Positions 19,681 through 31,363 of a DNA stretch of 64,000 nucleotides are shown here, piece after piece. A program made the position numbers and the translations under genes. The DNA comes from Mesodorylaimus sp. YZB2_4 (lineage: Eukaryota > Nematoda > Enoplea > Dorylaimida > Dorylaimidae). How positions within the stretch are numbered: the stretch's first letter is position 1; the number at the start of each line of letters is the position of its first letter. The stretch covers positions 1 through 64,000 of the forward strand of contig JASANH010000048.1 of the NCBI GenBank assembly GCA_030248295.1, written 5' to 3'. The notes under the pieces are model-generated. The model made no database searches. It was not told the DNA's origin and was given only the letters and a program-made list of their open reading frames with translations.

Positions 19681-21305
19681 GGTGAGCGATCGGGTATTTG
19701 CTCAAATGATTAATCGATCAGAGGGAATCAGTAACTGAAACTGAAGGTGCGGTTTGATTATTTGAAGGAAAGAAATGGCAAGCAGTTTCTAGCGGGGGGC
19801 CAGCAGGAAATGGCGTCTGCAACACCTGCTGCGTCCTGAAATTCAATCACATCATTTCGGAAATCGCCTCTTCCGCCCACGTGAATTGCATGACCCCTTC
19901 ACCTAATGCCTTGCCGAATTAGCACGACCTAGCTACGAGCCCCAGCCCCATTCCACGTCGCCCAAAGCCATCCTCATGACCACATTTCCACTCGTATTGA
20001 ACGCGGACCTAAAGAAAATGAGCCTGACCAGAGGGAATAGCTTTCGAACAGGCGGGAGACAATGAGTTTTCAACAGCAGGTGATGTGGAATGAAGAAAAA
20101 AGCTTGGCTCTTGGGTTCGAGATCCTTCGAGACTACAGACAAGACTCGATTCCATATTTCGGAATTTTAACTGCTTCCATATGAAGTCTGCACCCGAGGG
20201 ATGTCTTGTAGACCTCCTACATTAGACAATCGAAATCATCAAATCGAGAAAGGAAAATGATGGTCTATGGCGGTGCAAATATTAGCTGCAGAATGAAGGC
20301 TATATTCCCGGACACAAGCAATTTAAAGGTTATAGTAACTTTTGAGAAGATGAACTTCCTTAGTTTTTAAAAACAAAAAAGAAATCCAGGTTTAATCTGT
20401 GAAATATCTTCTTTTAGACTGTTCTGACGCACTTGTAAAGCAGATTTTGCAGAGCAGACGTTTCCCACGCCTTCGAAAAGGATTTCTTTTGACATGAGAA
20501 CGAAAATCTCGATCCAAGCTCCCCAGCTCATTGCTTCCTAAAGTGCACTTGAACAAGAAGGCTCATGATGGCCAACTAAATGTCGTCGTGCTCGCTTGAT
20601 AAATCATAGCGAAAAGTAATAAAAAGAAAAATTTCTTATTGCAAATGACGTCAATAAGAGACGTCCTCGAAGGCAAAGATAGAAAGAAACTGTCATTTCA
20701 CTAGTCACGTCCCCCGGGGTCAACAAGAATGCCTGTTGGTTTTTTAATGAATATTGTTTTGCTTGGCTCCTCATTTCTAATCATACGACCCCTGACGCGT
20801 CAGGGAATTATAAACGAAATGTATGGTAAACACCTCTGAGAGTTCACTTATGAAAAAATCGACAGCATATCGATGGAATGCAAGACTGGTTGGAGTAAGA
20901 TCGACTTATTGAGCGCGCATTTGGAACCAGCAGTTCCAGTCGATTTTTCTCAGTCCAGTCGATTTTTCTCAGCCCACATAAAGCAGAAGTGGGGTGTCGT
21001 CCGCATGCTGCGATGCTATAAGAATATGACGGCGGGAATTCAAATTTCTAGTTCGAAAAGACATGTGTTCATAAAACATTGCAGGATACCTGTGAGACTA
21101 TGAAATACCCACATGCAATAGCTTTTGATGCTTGATTATCACCTGAAGAATAGAGCAAAGATTTTTGTGTCAGCAGTGCAAAGCCATCGAAATCTTGTGC
21201 TGCATGCAAAGTGTAAAGCGCATCTGCTGTCTGCGCTTGTACATTTCTCTTTATTTGTTTCGCCCGTCGTGTAGCCGCCTGGTCGTGCCCACCTTCACTC
21301 CCACT
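19681..21305. other. Intergenic region between divergent genes
   Basis: Separates the minus-strand GPCR and the plus-strand membrane-protein gene, so it should hold both promoters. A 19-nt tandem duplication lies at about 20936-20971 (two copies of CCAGTCGATTTTTCTCAG). No coding domain seen. Confidence 0.45.
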
Positions 21306-21944
21306 ATGCTCAATCGATCGCGTTGGCTCGGTGTGATCGCGGTATTTGCATCGGCCTGGGTCATATTTTCAGTGAGTTCATTCCCGACTGGCAGCTCAGG
21401 AAAAGAATCCTCAAGTTTGGAAAACGGTGAGGTGTCTCCACTTCAATCATTCAAAGTGAAACAGTTGAGTAGGTCGATTCCGATTAACACCAATGTACCA
21501 CCTCGTCAGCAGCCACCAATAGAACCAGATCTTCCTCCACCAAATTTAAGGAAGCCGGCTTCGAAAGGTGGGTTGCAGTTGTGGATGATCGTGACAATCG
21601 TCGTGGTATCTGTACTGGTTATTGGAGCGATAGCCGTCTGCTGTTTCTGGTATTGGTGGGTAAATCGGCCGCGCCCTGCTGCTGCTTACGCCTATACGAC
21701 GCTGGGTGAAACGACCATGGGAGACGATAACACTGCCGCTCCATCAACCGTAGCTTCCTTGGCTACCGAAGCTACAGCCGCGACCGAAGCTACGGCCGCA
21801 ACCGAGGCAAGCGAGATGCCGAAAGCTGCTCCGAAAAAGACCAAAGGGAAGACGGGCAAAAAGGCGGCTATGGGCAAGAAAGCATGCGTTCTGAAGAAAA
21901 CGACCGGGAAGAAAACCAAGAAAGGTGGTAAGAAGAAGAACTAG
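21306..21944 (+). CDS. Small single-pass membrane protein with Lys-rich cytoplasmic tail
   Basis: 212 residues from ATG 21306; the open frame extends further upstream, but this Met gives a good signal peptide (residues 5-25). A Pro-rich ectodomain follows (PPRQQPPIEPDLPPP), then a strong transmembrane helix (about 98-122, LWMIVTIVVVSVLVIGAIAV) followed by Cys/Trp-rich juxtamembrane residues. After it come an Ala/Thr/Glu repeat (ATEATAATEA) and a very basic tail (repeated KKTxGKK). The topology is therefore type I, with the basic tail in the cytosol. I do not recognise a family. The basic tail might bind acidic lipid, RNA or cytoskeleton, but the sequence does not say which. Confidence 0.6.
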   Translation: MLNRSRWLGVIAVFASAWVIFSVSSFPTGSSGKESSSLENGEVSPLQSFKVKQLSRSIPINTNVPPRQQPPIEPDLPPPNLRKPASKGGLQLWMIVTIVVVSVLVIGAIAVCCFWYWWVNRPRPAAAYAYTTLGETTMGDDNTAAPSTVASLATEATAATEATAATEASEMPKAAPKKTKGKTGKKAAMGKKACVLKKTTGKKTKKGGKKKN

Positions 21945-22469
21945 TGCTTCTGCAGCTGTGTTTTCGATCGTGCATGGCTTTAATTTCGTGAGTTTGCTGA
22001 AAGCAAACAATGAGCTTTGTGACCAGTTTCCGTGACTTCGTGTAATCATTTTCTGTCCCCCCCCACCCCCCCGAGCTGATTCTAGCGGAACAGCTTTTAC
22101 TTGCCCATTTGACTCATGCAATGTGTGTGCGTAACTAAAAATGTGTTCGTCCTGACTGGGTCCAAATCTTGCACCTGCAGCCATACTGATTGGGAGAACT
22201 CTGTCCGTTGCTATAATAGTCGATTCATTTCTAGTTAGTCACAACACAATGACCTGGAGGGTGGTCTTCAATTAATCCCTGGTCCCTCTCTCGAGTATCG
22301 ATCATCTTCTTCCATCTGCCGTTTCCGCCCCCGTTCAATGGCAGCTGCTTGCATTCGGATTTTCAATGTTTCCTCTCGTCTACATCCTTTTAAGCCCAAT
22401 CCGCTCCGCCCTAGTCATCTTTTTTTTCTTTTCTATGAAATTTCGTGTTGATGGGTTCCAAATTGCGTA
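21945..22469. other. Spacer with a poly-C run
   Basis: Likely 3' untranslated sequence of the preceding gene, a C-rich run near 22056-22072 and pyrimidine-rich sequence before the orphan ORF. No domain found. Confidence 0.4.
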
Positions 22470-23759
22470 ATGGACCAGAACGCACTTGCGAACTGGTCAA
22501 AAAGTGGTGAAGCGTGGAAGGCAGCTGGCTATGCCTTGGTATTCGAAAACGACAGCTGGTTCCAAGGGATGAGAACCATTTTTGGACTGCTCTTCAGCTG
22601 TCGTCGTCCATTCACATATCTTATCGATCTGGTTTCAAAAGGGAAGGTCATTGGCCCTTTGAATAGGATTCATCGCGGCGGTAGTTTGTTTATTTTGAGT
22701 AAAGAGTGTTTGGCACAAAGGGTGGCCTATCAAACTGAACACCAACCTTGGCCAATGGTCATTCCCTTCGTTTCTGTAGGCCATCAGTGGTCACCCGGCC
22801 TTTGTCCATATAAATCTGGGAAATGGCCAGGATTCCTCATAGATGTCCTAGCAGGATGCCCCACCCTTTCTCGCCGCTTTATGCGAGTCTACATCGCTTT
22901 TCCAGTCTCTTTAAAAAAATGTCGAAAAATTGACCACCACTGCCACGGCCTCGTGTGTGCACATACGCCTAGAAATAGGGTAGGACACTTTTTCTGCCTT
23001 CGCACATTCCAATGCTCTCTTGGATCATGGCGCAGCCTATCCATTTTACTTGGTAGTGTCTGGTTTTTTCAACAGTACAATAGGGCTGGCGTTGATTCGC
23101 CTATATACACAACAACAAGCGACGAGTATGCCTATTGTGCGTGCACCATACTACACTTCGGTATTACGCCTCCGACCAACACACGCCATTGTGTCAAGTA
23201 CACGCCATGGCTGGCGCGTTGTGTTTTCCGGTTACGAGCGATCTGGCCAATCCCACTGCCCACACTGGCAATAACTGTTGTTCAATGTGCTCCAAAATTC
23301 TGTGTTCCACGTGTTGTCCGAAATTGGACAGAGGATCATAGAGCCCTCCTGGCAGAGAGAGGATTACACCAGCCCGTATTTAAGCGGGTTATCGTGAGAG
23401 CATTTTCATTGGCTATAATTTGGAAACAGTCGAAAATGAATATCTTACAACCAGTTTTATGCCCATGTGTATTTTCGCTACTCATGCACAATGTCAGTCC
23501 CGTTTTGGGAAATGAGAGCGCGTATGGCGATGGCATCTACGATCTCATTTCCACTGCCAGTTCGTTGTGCCAATGTGTTTTAGCCACATCTCGCTCGTTT
23601 TTTCAGTATTTGCATACATTTCCCTGGGCGAATCGCGTGTTCTGTTTTCTAATCCTAATGCTCATTAGAATAGAAAAAGAGCGGATTAGAAAAAGATTTC
23701 CAGTTTGCGCGGATGATGAGTCAGGAGTATTTATAATAAAACTTACGGCTCTAATGTGA
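22470..23759 (+). CDS. Long orphan ORF, 429 codons, doubtful
   Basis: ATG at 22470, uninterrupted for 429 codons, which is long for chance at this base composition. The product is rich in Trp, Cys, His and Arg, has scattered hydrophobic stretches and no recognisable domain, and looks compositionally unlike the confirmed genes nearby. No clear splice structure. It may be a taxon-restricted gene, part of an old mobile element, or chance. Confidence 0.3.
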   Translation: MDQNALANWSKSGEAWKAAGYALVFENDSWFQGMRTIFGLLFSCRRPFTYLIDLVSKGKVIGPLNRIHRGGSLFILSKECLAQRVAYQTEHQPWPMVIPFVSVGHQWSPGLCPYKSGKWPGFLIDVLAGCPTLSRRFMRVYIAFPVSLKKCRKIDHHCHGLVCAHTPRNRVGHFFCLRTFQCSLGSWRSLSILLGSVWFFQQYNRAGVDSPIYTTTSDEYAYCACTILHFGITPPTNTRHCVKYTPWLARCVFRLRAIWPIPLPTLAITVVQCAPKFCVPRVVRNWTEDHRALLAERGLHQPVFKRVIVRAFSLAIIWKQSKMNILQPVLCPCVFSLLMHNVSPVLGNESAYGDGIYDLISTASSLCQCVLATSRSFFQYLHTFPWANRVFCFLILMLIRIEKERIRKRFPVCADDESGVFIIKLTALM

Positions 23760-24589
23760 TAGCTGGATGCGGGCAAGGGTGATTGCTTACCGAGTCAGAT
23801 GGGGGCGAGCTGGTGTACGCGAAGGCGTTCGTCATCGCGGCGCCAAACAGAAGCGTGATTCAAGCTAGCTAGCTTAGAGGTTATTGAAAATTGAAAAAGG
23901 CCATTTTCTTTTCTTTCTCCGGGGTTCAGGGAGGACATTTCATATTTGAAACGTGTTTCTAACCGCCTCGGGGAAAGGAGACGATTCTTGGACTGAATAC
24001 GATGGTGTGACATAGTTCGAGTTCTTGGCTCCTTCTGCAAAGCACCTGCTGCACTTTTTAAAAACTTTGCCAGTACTCTTGGATTTAGTCGGCTTGGTGT
24101 GGGAGCAAGAACCAAGCAGCTGAGGTTTTACAACTTGTGGATTGTACAAGGTTGACTTGTCAAGTGAGTTCTGTTGGTGGTTTTTCCAAGAAAAGAAGAC
24201 GTGTCATGGAGTTAGACGAATGTTGAAAGTGGTGGGACGATTTTATGGATGTTAGGATAACGGGATGAAATGGGGGACGCAAGTCGTGTTTGAGGGACGC
24301 CTAGAGAGGACGGGGAAATGGATATTGTACTGTATGAACGATCCTAAAATGAATAGCACATGACAGGTACATGGATAATGATGATGGGATGGCACGAGGA
24401 TGATGAATTGACCTGTCCTGCCCGTCTCCATGGAGAGCATGTGATCTGCTTCATAGGTTACGAAGGCAATAGCCAATGCCCGGGGAAATTTTTTTCTTTT
24501 ACCCAATGCCTATTAGCTTTCTCTTTTTCAAACTTCTTTTTAAGCCTATTTATGATCTTGTTTTTACCCTTCAAGAATCTACAGCATAT

Positions 24590-25015
24590 AAATTTTCTTT
24601 TAGGATATTCCAGGCTTTTCTATCGAAACTTTTCAGCACCCTAGCATGTGTCACTTTCTTCCGCCGCCACACTTTTACTAAAATGGACATGGAAAACATC
24701 TTAGATCTTCTGATTAAGCGTTTTCTCTTCATCTTCCTTCACAAATTTCCTTTTCCTACTTTCCAGACCTTTCCATCGAAATTTTTCTGCACCTCAGCAT
24801 GCGTCACTTTCTTCTTTCCTCACACAAATTTACCAAAGAAACGGTTTGGGCCTGCTAATTATGCTTTTTCGCTTGATCTTCCTCCAAAAATTTTCTTTTC
24901 GTACATTCCAGACTTTTCTATCAATTTCCACTGCTCCCCTGCAAGGTAACATCTCTGTCACTTTCTCCTTCCTCCGCCACACTTTCACTAGAATGGCCTT
25001 GAAAAACGTGACCTT
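24590..25015 (+). repeat. Tandem repeat, three diverged copies of about 150 bp
   Basis: The block TTCCAGRCNTTTCYATCRA followed by CAC..GTCACTTTCTTC..CACAC occurs at about 24608, 24761 and 24905, giving spacings of 153 and 145 bp. The T/C-rich sequence between blocks (CTTGATCTTCCTCCA-like) is shared too. The plus-strand open frame 24476-24949 simply runs through it, and I do not think it is coding. Confidence 0.6.
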
Positions 25016-25858
25016 CAAAAATGCCAATAAATGTCCCGAACCGTCCATCTCACTCTTTGATAATGCTGTCACAGCACGAGTCCTGTAATGGGAACAGATT
25101 TTTGTCCCGTGCAAAGTGCAATTTTTAACAATACTTATCAAGTTTCCATGATAAAAAATGCTTTTTTTTGTTCTGATGATAAAGGTTAACAATGTCCGTT
25201 TTAGCTCTTCATTTTAAAAATCCATTGTCTTTTTTCCCCATAAGAAGCATGGACCTGGGAGTCATCACTATTCGAACGGTCTTCTTACGAACGGGCTTAT
25301 TTTCGTAGTATATGGTCTAGTAACTTTGAACAGGTGTTTTACTTGATTCGGGTTTGGTTAGTTTGGGTGAGTGGGTGGGAACAGGACGAATCTATTGATT
25401 GATGAGTGAACATTTCGGTTACTCGATTGTGTCCTAGTGTGACCTGGTCAGGCCGAACTGTGATTTTTGTAATTTTGAATTTTTTAACTCTTTTTGGTCA
25501 CCGAATTTGAATTGTCCTGAATTTAGGTCAGTTTTTAAAAAACTTTTCAGATAATTAGGTGTTTCAATTTGATGATGCGCCTGGACCTTTTTGAATCCAC
25601 CTTTTGTGGGCTGCTTGCCGGCGATCATCCTTCACTTCGACTGATGTCTTTCATTTTGCTGTGTTGTGCTGTTTTCCCTTTTTTAACCTAACAATACTCC
25701 TGGCACAGCTCGGAGCGCTTAGTGGGAGGGTAGGTAGTTTCCTCAGGAGGATGGTATATTTATGAAACAGTGCGTACACCCAGTCATGTGTTAAAAACAA
25801 GTTTTATTTTTCTTTTAAAACTAATTATGTATGACATTTCTTTCGTTTGTCTTTTCAG

Positions 25859-25966
25859 GCAGTCAACTAGAAGACAGCAGCCAACGACAATTGCTGACGA
25901 ATTAGATACTCCCTTTGGAACCACCATGGAAATGTACATGTATTTCGGGGTTTCCTCACCGATTGG
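25859..25966 (+). CDS. RAPGEF1: Probable first coding exon of RAPGEF1/C3G
   Basis: Bounded by a strong acceptor (cttttcag) and GTAAGT donor. It ends in phase 1, which is exactly what the next RAPGEF1 exon at 33919 needs. That next exon has no in-frame ATG, so an upstream start is required, and ATG 25927 supplies it. From 25927 the joined exons total 4,701 nt, or 1,567 codons including stop. The frame is open upstream of the ATG within the exon, so the start could be earlier. The joining intron would be about 8 kb, and extra exons cannot be excluded. Confidence 0.55.
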
Positions 25967-28900
25967 TAAGTGCTTATATCCATGTTTCTTGTGCTGCCAG
26001 TGGGCGTTTGTGTACCTTCTGCGCGTGATAGGTTTCTACAGCAGCTGCAGTTGCATCTGCAGCAGTCTCTTCTCAAGTATGTATTTAGATACAAGTGCCA
26101 GTGCTGGTGCACTTATGCCCTAAACTGGTAGGGACCACTTTTTTGAGGTCAGAAGATGAGATCAAAAATCGTGCTTCAAGGACTTCAGACTTTGCCCAAG
26201 TGCTTGACTTATCTGAGAATTTGATACTGCTTGATACCAGCCCCTGGTTCCAACCAGTGGGTGTGCACAAAACAGGTTCATCTGGCCATAACGTTTCTAA
26301 ATTACTAATGTGTAAGCAAAAATTCGTGCAACGATCAAGCTCGAAACTGCGCAAACTATTTTCAGGCTTTCACAAGTTTTTATCGGGAATTCAAAATTTT
26401 AGACTATTTTTCCATTAAACGAGATCGTTTTTCAAATAACTTTCGAGCAAACTTTTATTATCGGCTTGAAACTGCAGACTGAATGAGTCAGCATTTTGTC
26501 TCTTGGAAATTAAGTGAACAGATTTTTATATAAAAAAATTATTAGTCATTTCGGAGTCATTGTTCGAATGACTGTGAAAGTTTTAGCGCAACGTTAGTGT
26601 CTCGTAAAGTCAGAAAAGTCAGCATGCAAATGTTCCAGCTTCTGCCTCATGGGTCAACGATTGTTGACTCCTGGCAACTTCTGTACAGTCCTCGATTTCC
26701 CCTACAACATTGTCTAGAGTCTTTGATCGAACGCTTTTGGAGTTGTCGCTGACAGATCTAGATGTTTCAAGGCAGAGCGAGGAACACCAGAGGAGAAGTT
26801 ATTCATGAGTTTTGCTCCCTAAGTTAAAAAAGACTTCGATCTCGCGCTCTCTGACAGACAACCTGACCACCCTCCGATGGCAAAAAAAGAGTTCCGATAA
26901 ACGACTAAATTGGTTGAAAGAGCCTGCTGTGTCAAACTTGCGACAAGTTGAACATTGCAGCCTACATTTTCGTTGAAGCCTCTGTGAGCAAGAATTTCAT
27001 ATTTAGCCGCAACAACATCGCAAAACATGTTTTATTGTCTTTGTACCACATCATGATACGACACCGCCCGTGGCTTATCATTTTGGCACCAGCCATAAAC
27101 AGTGATAAGACTCGGCTGAAGAGGGATCATCTCGCCCGGCCTGTTACAATCTTGTTTGTATCCAAGGTAGCGATTGGCCGTGCGACAATAGGCTACCATA
27201 AAAGGAGCGGTGCTAGGTATTTGTGGAATGTGCTTGTCGTAGGTGAATGGACGTTCTCGTCGTCTATTGACGGCCAGTTGGCCATTGACGTTTCGTGCCA
27301 AGAAAAAGCGAGCGAGCGGGTGGCGCATTTTTAATAGCGCTTTTTCATGACCTGCTCTCGGAATAAGAGTATGTCGTAAATGGAGGCAAGGGAAACCGTG
27401 CAAGCAAGTCAAGCGTGTAGCCGTTTCTAAGTATTCGTAGCTCGCACGCGACTTACTTTAGTCTATATATTCCTGAGGCGAGTCTAAAAAGAGGAGATTC
27501 TAGTGGATGATTACGCGCTGTTTAGATTAGGCTCGTCTTTTTTTAATCTACTGGACCACGCTGTTTATTTTTGACCATATTGGAAGAATGCCCTTTGCGC
27601 ATCCACGTGTAGCCTTTGGATTTCGCCCCTTTAGTAGTATATTTCTGGGCTCCGTATTATTTTTGGTTTTCTAGATACTTCCTTCTGGCTTGGAGTCAAA
27701 GATCTCAGGAATTTACCTGCTAGCTATAATGTGCATAGAAAACATTCGAATTCCACAGTGCATTCTCAGGTGCCTGCACTTCATCGTCGAAGAACTTTAG
27801 CGGAGACCACGCCTTGAATAAAAATCTTGGTTATGAGAACGTAGGAGTGCGGGTTGTTTTGTTTTTCTCACAACTGCTTTCCTTGTGACGCACATTGGGC
27901 TCTGGTGAGTAAAGAAGGGTATTTCCTGAGCAGGCTATTTATATTCCCAGTTATTTCGACTAAAATGGGGCAGACTAGAAATTATTATGCATTCTAGTGC
28001 TATGGCTAGGTGTCTACGTAATGGCCGCATACCGTGTATGTGCCCAGTTGACTGACGGGGTGGCGTGCCAACGTTGGCATCTCCCAGCCCACTTGTATTT
28101 CGTATTCACTGCCAGTCGAGTCGAGACTGGTCATCACTATTGCTACGATGTTTACACCGTGCACAGGCTGGAATGCGGTCTATGTGCTGAATATAGTGAC
28201 CAGAGGTGTCACTCTAGGCTGCTTTGGTCAGTTATTGGAGTTTTGTTTCGTCCTGACAGCCGCAACTAATAATAACAGCCTAGTGGAGAGGATATTGGAG
28301 GCCGATTGCGACTCGTAAAACGGGCTTTGCGACTCTTGGGCGGGAAGCGTTACTAGAATGAGTCTGCGCGTATATTTCCTTCACTGCTTCTACTTTTCAT
28401 TGAGATTGTTAAATTTTGAGTACCTATTCCAGTTCTGGCAGCTGAATAAGTGCGTTCGTGCCTGCCCCCGCCATTTTATGGTTACTGCTAGTCATTTTTT
28501 GGTAACATAAGCTGTGCGGCTAGGCGTGGTGGAAAGACGCGGTTGTGAGGTAAGGTTGTTTTGAAACGAGATTGAGTGCGTGTTTGTTTTGGAAAACAAA
28601 CTCGTCATTTTGTTGATTCAGCTGAATAATCAACTTTGAGGAAATTGAATATTTAGCTTTGATTTGGATTTAAGATTATCTGTTTGAATATGCCGTGGAA
28701 GCTGAGTGGCAACTTGGACTTGGAAAGTTGGATTTTATAGGACCTTTTGCTTGATCCATCCTTTGTCAATTTCGGCTTAGAAGTCGCGCGAAATTTCGAA
28801 TCGAGCGACTCATGAGTAATGCGAAAGCATTTGGCTGTTTTTACGAAGAGCTGGAAGCTATGCAGATAGCTTATCTGCTGGTGAAAAGGGCCCAAGAAAA

Positions 28901-30313
28901 CTAGAAAAGCTTTGTTCCACGTTCAGCCATTTTTGTTTGTTTGGTCTGCAAATCTTGACTGTTTTATGGGACCCCGCCTCTTTTATCATAATCACTAATC
29001 TAGGCCGTCTAAGGCCTGGTCACTTTATTGCTTTGCACAGAAAACATTAGTTGTTCTCTTCTGTTCCCTAAGGCCATTTCAAGAGCAACCCAATCGAATC
29101 TTCGTATCTTCAACTATGACCACTTTCCAATTCCCTGGAACAGAAATGAAAGAAAATTGGCCATTTAGCAATGTCTTCGAGAAGTTAGGTGTCCCGGAGA
29201 AAAGGGCATCTTATTTATTTCTTCCATCTATTGCATTTAAATGAACATTAGAAAAGGACCTTTGCCTCTCTCTGTTCGCTCTGATTGATGATTGTGAGCA
29301 AATTTTGTGGCAAGTTCGAGAAGAAATTACGTTATAGACGAGTTTTCTTCTTTGCATTCTTTCTTGTTCACAGATGGCAGAGTTGAGGTTTTCTTCTGGA
29401 TCTCCTGGTTTTCGACTGAATTTTTGACGCCCAGCGCAAGGTGACGTGATCATTCATATGGCGGGGGGGGGGGGGGGGTGGGGGGAGGGTTCTTATAACC
29501 TGGCAGAAGGTAAGGGGGGTTCGTCACTTGTTTTCTCTTTTTCCCAAACCCCACCATCGCTGAGGCTGGTTAAAAATTTCATCTCCTCCGTAGTGAGTTG
29601 GTAGCGAACTGAGAAGTCATCGAGGCGTGTTTTGGCTGCGAAGAGTGATTAGTCACGGTTGGGCTGAGCGTGCGTAGAATCGTGATTGGGTTGTGGATAA
29701 GATCAGAAGAAGCCACGCCAGCGAATGATCCCAGGCAAAGTATTGGTCATTCTAATCGTGTTTGCATTATTTGTACACTTGAAATATCCTCAATGGACTT
29801 TCGTTTCTTGTGTGCTCTCGTGATTTCTCAAGCACTCATCAATATTTGGAAAAAATTGACACGCCGACTCAAGCAGTGGTACTCGAACAAGACGGGTGAA
29901 AAGGGTGAACAGCAAGTGCATATCACTCGAGTACGAATCACATCTATCAACAGGCCGACTGTATCAAGAGAACAGGAAGCAGACGAAGAAGAGGAAGAAG
30001 AAAGCAATTAACCGCATTTCGAAAAAATCTCGAGCTTTTACAAATTTAACTTGGCGTCGACCTTGACCAAGCAAGCACTAAAAATCCGTGAGCAACCGAA
30101 TGAGAAACGCGTCAGTTATGTGCAGCATCTTCGAAGAGCAAGACGTGCTTGGTACGTTCTCGCCCAGCAGAAAGCTTTTGACTCATTTCCCTCTTTGTTG
30201 CTTCTGCTTTTTCTTTTAAAACGCCTCCAACACGAAACTTTTAGTGAACGAACTGGCCTGGACTAGGTTAGTAGCGAGGATAGAAAAGCTTATTTTCTGC
30301 ATCGCATTCGACA
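25967..30313. other. Large intron-like region, no gene recognised
   Basis: No domain-bearing open frame. A long poly-G run lies at about 29462-29486. Plus-strand acidic open frames at 29670-30011 and 30051-30266 end near the start of the membrane-protein gene at 30314 and could be untranslated or upstream exons of it, but I could not support a splice. Confidence 0.4.
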
Positions 30314-31363
30314 ATGGATTCATCGACATCGCGTTTAATCGGTGTGGGTGCACTGCTTTTGTTGTCATTCACTATTTTGTTGACTCTGATTCAACATCCC
30401 GTCTTCACTGTGGCCCTTATTCTAATCCTCTTGTGGTTATTCTTACATCCGGACGAGGCGGAAAAGTGGTACCGCAATGCAGTCCCTGCGCTTTCAGAGG
30501 CTTTTACTAAAGCTGTTCAAGAAGTGTCTGTGACAGCTGCTACGATCAAAGAAACAAGCGATGATGAGACGGGGATTTGCAAGGATTTGGGAAAGAAAGC
30601 CAGAGATTTAGAGAAAATCATCGAAGAGAGCAATGGCGGCAATTCAAACTTGAAGAATGCGAAACCAGACCTCCAGAACTGCAATGGCGGTAACGCAGAT
30701 TTGGAGGATAGAAGTTTAGAAATTCGAAAATGCGATGGCGGGAATTCAAAAACGACGATTCAAAATGGCGTCAGCGGGGAGTCAAATAATCGTTTACTTG
30801 CTCATACAGGATCTACTACACAAACAAACTTTTCTGCAAACCCGGCTAACGGAATGGACGATCCTCTGCTGGCTAGTGTAATTTTCGATGACGACGATGA
30901 TGGCGATATCGAACTAGATCCTTTGGAATCCCGTGCTGATCCCCCGCCCGAGACACGGGATCACCCAGACATCCTAAAACCCATTTCCGCACATTTAGAC
31001 CCAAAACCAGTGGAACGTCCGATTCCAAAACCCAGAAATCAAAAACAAGAACAATCGCACCAGAAAAACCCTTCGACGCAATCAAATGAGACCAGTCCAG
31101 ATGTGATTATTATGAATGCACCAGCCACGACGACGCACAGACGTCATTTCGGAGGCAGCGGCGAGGATGAATTTTATGTTACGTCAGTCGATTACGAGCA
31201 ATTTGAATTCGAGCCGTTGATTATAACCGAGCAAGTGCCAAGAACGACCGAATGGTTTGAACAGCTGTCTGAAAAGCGAAGAGTAGAATTGATGAGAGAT
31301 CAAATGATGAGAGAACGATTGGCTCGTAGCGTCTCCCGACCGCCGACTGATTTATGCCAATAG
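30314..31363 (+). CDS. Membrane-hairpin protein with disordered acidic/proline-rich cytoplasmic region
   Basis: 349 residues. The ATG at 30314 is the first after an in-frame TAG near 30277, so the start is well supported. Residues 8-45 are a long hydrophobic stretch interrupted by QHP, which could form one helix or a re-entrant hairpin. The rest is hydrophilic: three imperfect repeats of the type (N/C)xGGN about every 20 residues (110-150), an acidic run FDDDDDGDIELD near 190-201, a PxxP-rich basic segment (PVERPIPKPR) and a conserved-looking C-terminus with FEFEPLIITEQ. The shape recalls ER-shaping or autophagy-receptor proteins with a hydrophobic hairpin plus a short acidic/aromatic motif, but I do not claim homology. 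The gene lies on the same strand inside the proposed first intron of RAPGEF1. Confidence 0.6.
   Translation: MDSSTSRLIGVGALLLLSFTILLTLIQHPVFTVALILILLWLFLHPDEAEKWYRNAVPALSEAFTKAVQEVSVTAATIKETSDDETGICKDLGKKARDLEKIIEESNGGNSNLKNAKPDLQNCNGGNADLEDRSLEIRKCDGGNSKTTIQNGVSGESNNRLLAHTGSTTQTNFSANPANGMDDPLLASVIFDDDDDGDIELDPLESRADPPPETRDHPDILKPISAHLDPKPVERPIPKPRNQKQEQSHQKNPSTQSNETSPDVIIMNAPATTTHRRHFGGSGEDEFYVTSVDYEQFEFEPLIITEQVPRTTEWFEQLSEKRRVELMRDQMMRERLARSVSRPPTDLCQ

Noticed and set aside
24476-24949. 157-codon Phe/Pro-rich frame
   Set aside because: It runs through a T/C-rich tandem repeat, which explains both the length and the repeating residues.
26948-27334. 128-codon plus-strand and 126-codon minus-strand overlapping frames
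   Set aside because: Neither has a domain, start context or splice support.
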